Below, piece by piece: positions 6,555 through 6,670 of a stretch of DNA of 6,670 bases. The stretch spans positions 1 to 6,670 of the forward strand of contig MFYT01000081.1 in assembly GCA_001789205.1 (NCBI GenBank), in the 5' to 3' direction. A program made the translations under genes and the position numbers. This DNA is from Candidatus Raymondbacteria bacterium RIFOXYA2_FULL_49_16 (GTDB lineage: Bacteria > Fibrobacterota > OXYB2-FULL-49-7 > XYB2-FULL-49-35). The number at the start of each line of letters is the position of its first letter. Within the stretch, counting starts at the first letter, position 1. The notes beneath the pieces were generated by a model. It saw nothing but the letters and a program-made list of their open reading frames with translations, had not been told where the DNA came from and did not search any database.

Positions 6555-6670
6555 ATGGAAAAGGATATTTTCGGTAAACAATTCGCGCTAAATACAAAGC
6601 GTGTACTCAAGTACCGGCACGATTTGCACATGATCCCCGAACCAGGACTGGAAGAGAAGAAAACCAGCGC
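6555..6670 (+). CDS. M20-family metallo-amidohydrolase, N-terminal fragment
   Basis: Thirty-eight codons are seen before the right edge. Residues 20-38 (YRHDLHMIPEPGLEEKKTS) match the N-terminal signature of the M20D group (N-acyl-amino-acid amidohydrolases, hippurate hydrolases, aminobenzoyl-glutamate hydrolases), usually RR.LH..PEL.FEE..TS. These are cytosolic, two-metal enzymes that split N-acyl or peptide bonds. The metal ligands lie further on and are not in the window, so activity and exact subfamily cannot be judged. The slightly long N-terminal lead (MEKDIFGKQFALNTKRVLK) is normal. The same strand and the 66-bp gap allow co-transcription with the SulP gene, or a promoter of its own. 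Confidence 0.85.
   Translation, partial: MEKDIFGKQFALNTKRVLKYRHDLHMIPEPGLEEKKTS

Noticed and set aside
1-6670. CRISPR array, tRNA or rRNA genes
   Set aside because: No short regularly spaced repeats and no tRNA-like or rRNA-like segments were noticed; nearly all of the window is covered by protein-coding frames.

Overview
The window looks like bacterial chromosome (or a metagenomic contig) carrying the right-hand end of a Tn3-family transposon. Base composition is close to balanced and the codon use gives no clear lineage signal. Long beta-helix repeat proteins, a cytosolic GH31 enzyme and mostly weak or absent Shine-Dalgarno sequences would fit an uncultured anaerobe of the Fibrobacterota, Spirochaetota or PVC kind. 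That placement is a guess; no marker gene fixes it.

Left part (1-689): the C-terminal part of a Tn3-family transposase, cut by the window edge, ends in a 38-bp terminal inverted repeat (652-689) of the Tn21/Tn501 type. The transposase is broken. At about 549-555 the reading frame jumps from the conserved RVTAG motif directly to the last ~34 residues of the family. An internal deletion has removed roughly 75-80 codons, including the stretch that should hold the third catalytic acidic residue.

Second part (690-1929): the base after the inverted repeat begins the remaining 3' part of a large secreted-type beta-helix repeat gene. It holds two tandem 192-residue units (576 bp each). The repeat alignment runs right up to the transposon edge, so the transposon sits inside this gene, which has lost its 5' end here.

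Third part (1933-2487, minus strand): a CobO/BtuR-type corrinoid adenosyltransferase, convergent with the beta-helix remnant (3-bp gap) and divergent from the next gene (21-bp gap).

Right part (2509-6670, plus strand): a GH31 alpha-glucosidase-type enzyme, a SulP anion transporter with STAS domain starting 2 bp after it, and, after a 66-bp gap, the start of an M20-family amidohydrolase that leaves the window. The first two are almost certainly co-transcribed. The set reads as general carbohydrate, anion and peptide/amide metabolism, and no defence or otherwise novel system is evident. The most informative structure is the decayed transposon end and its exact junction with the repeat gene.
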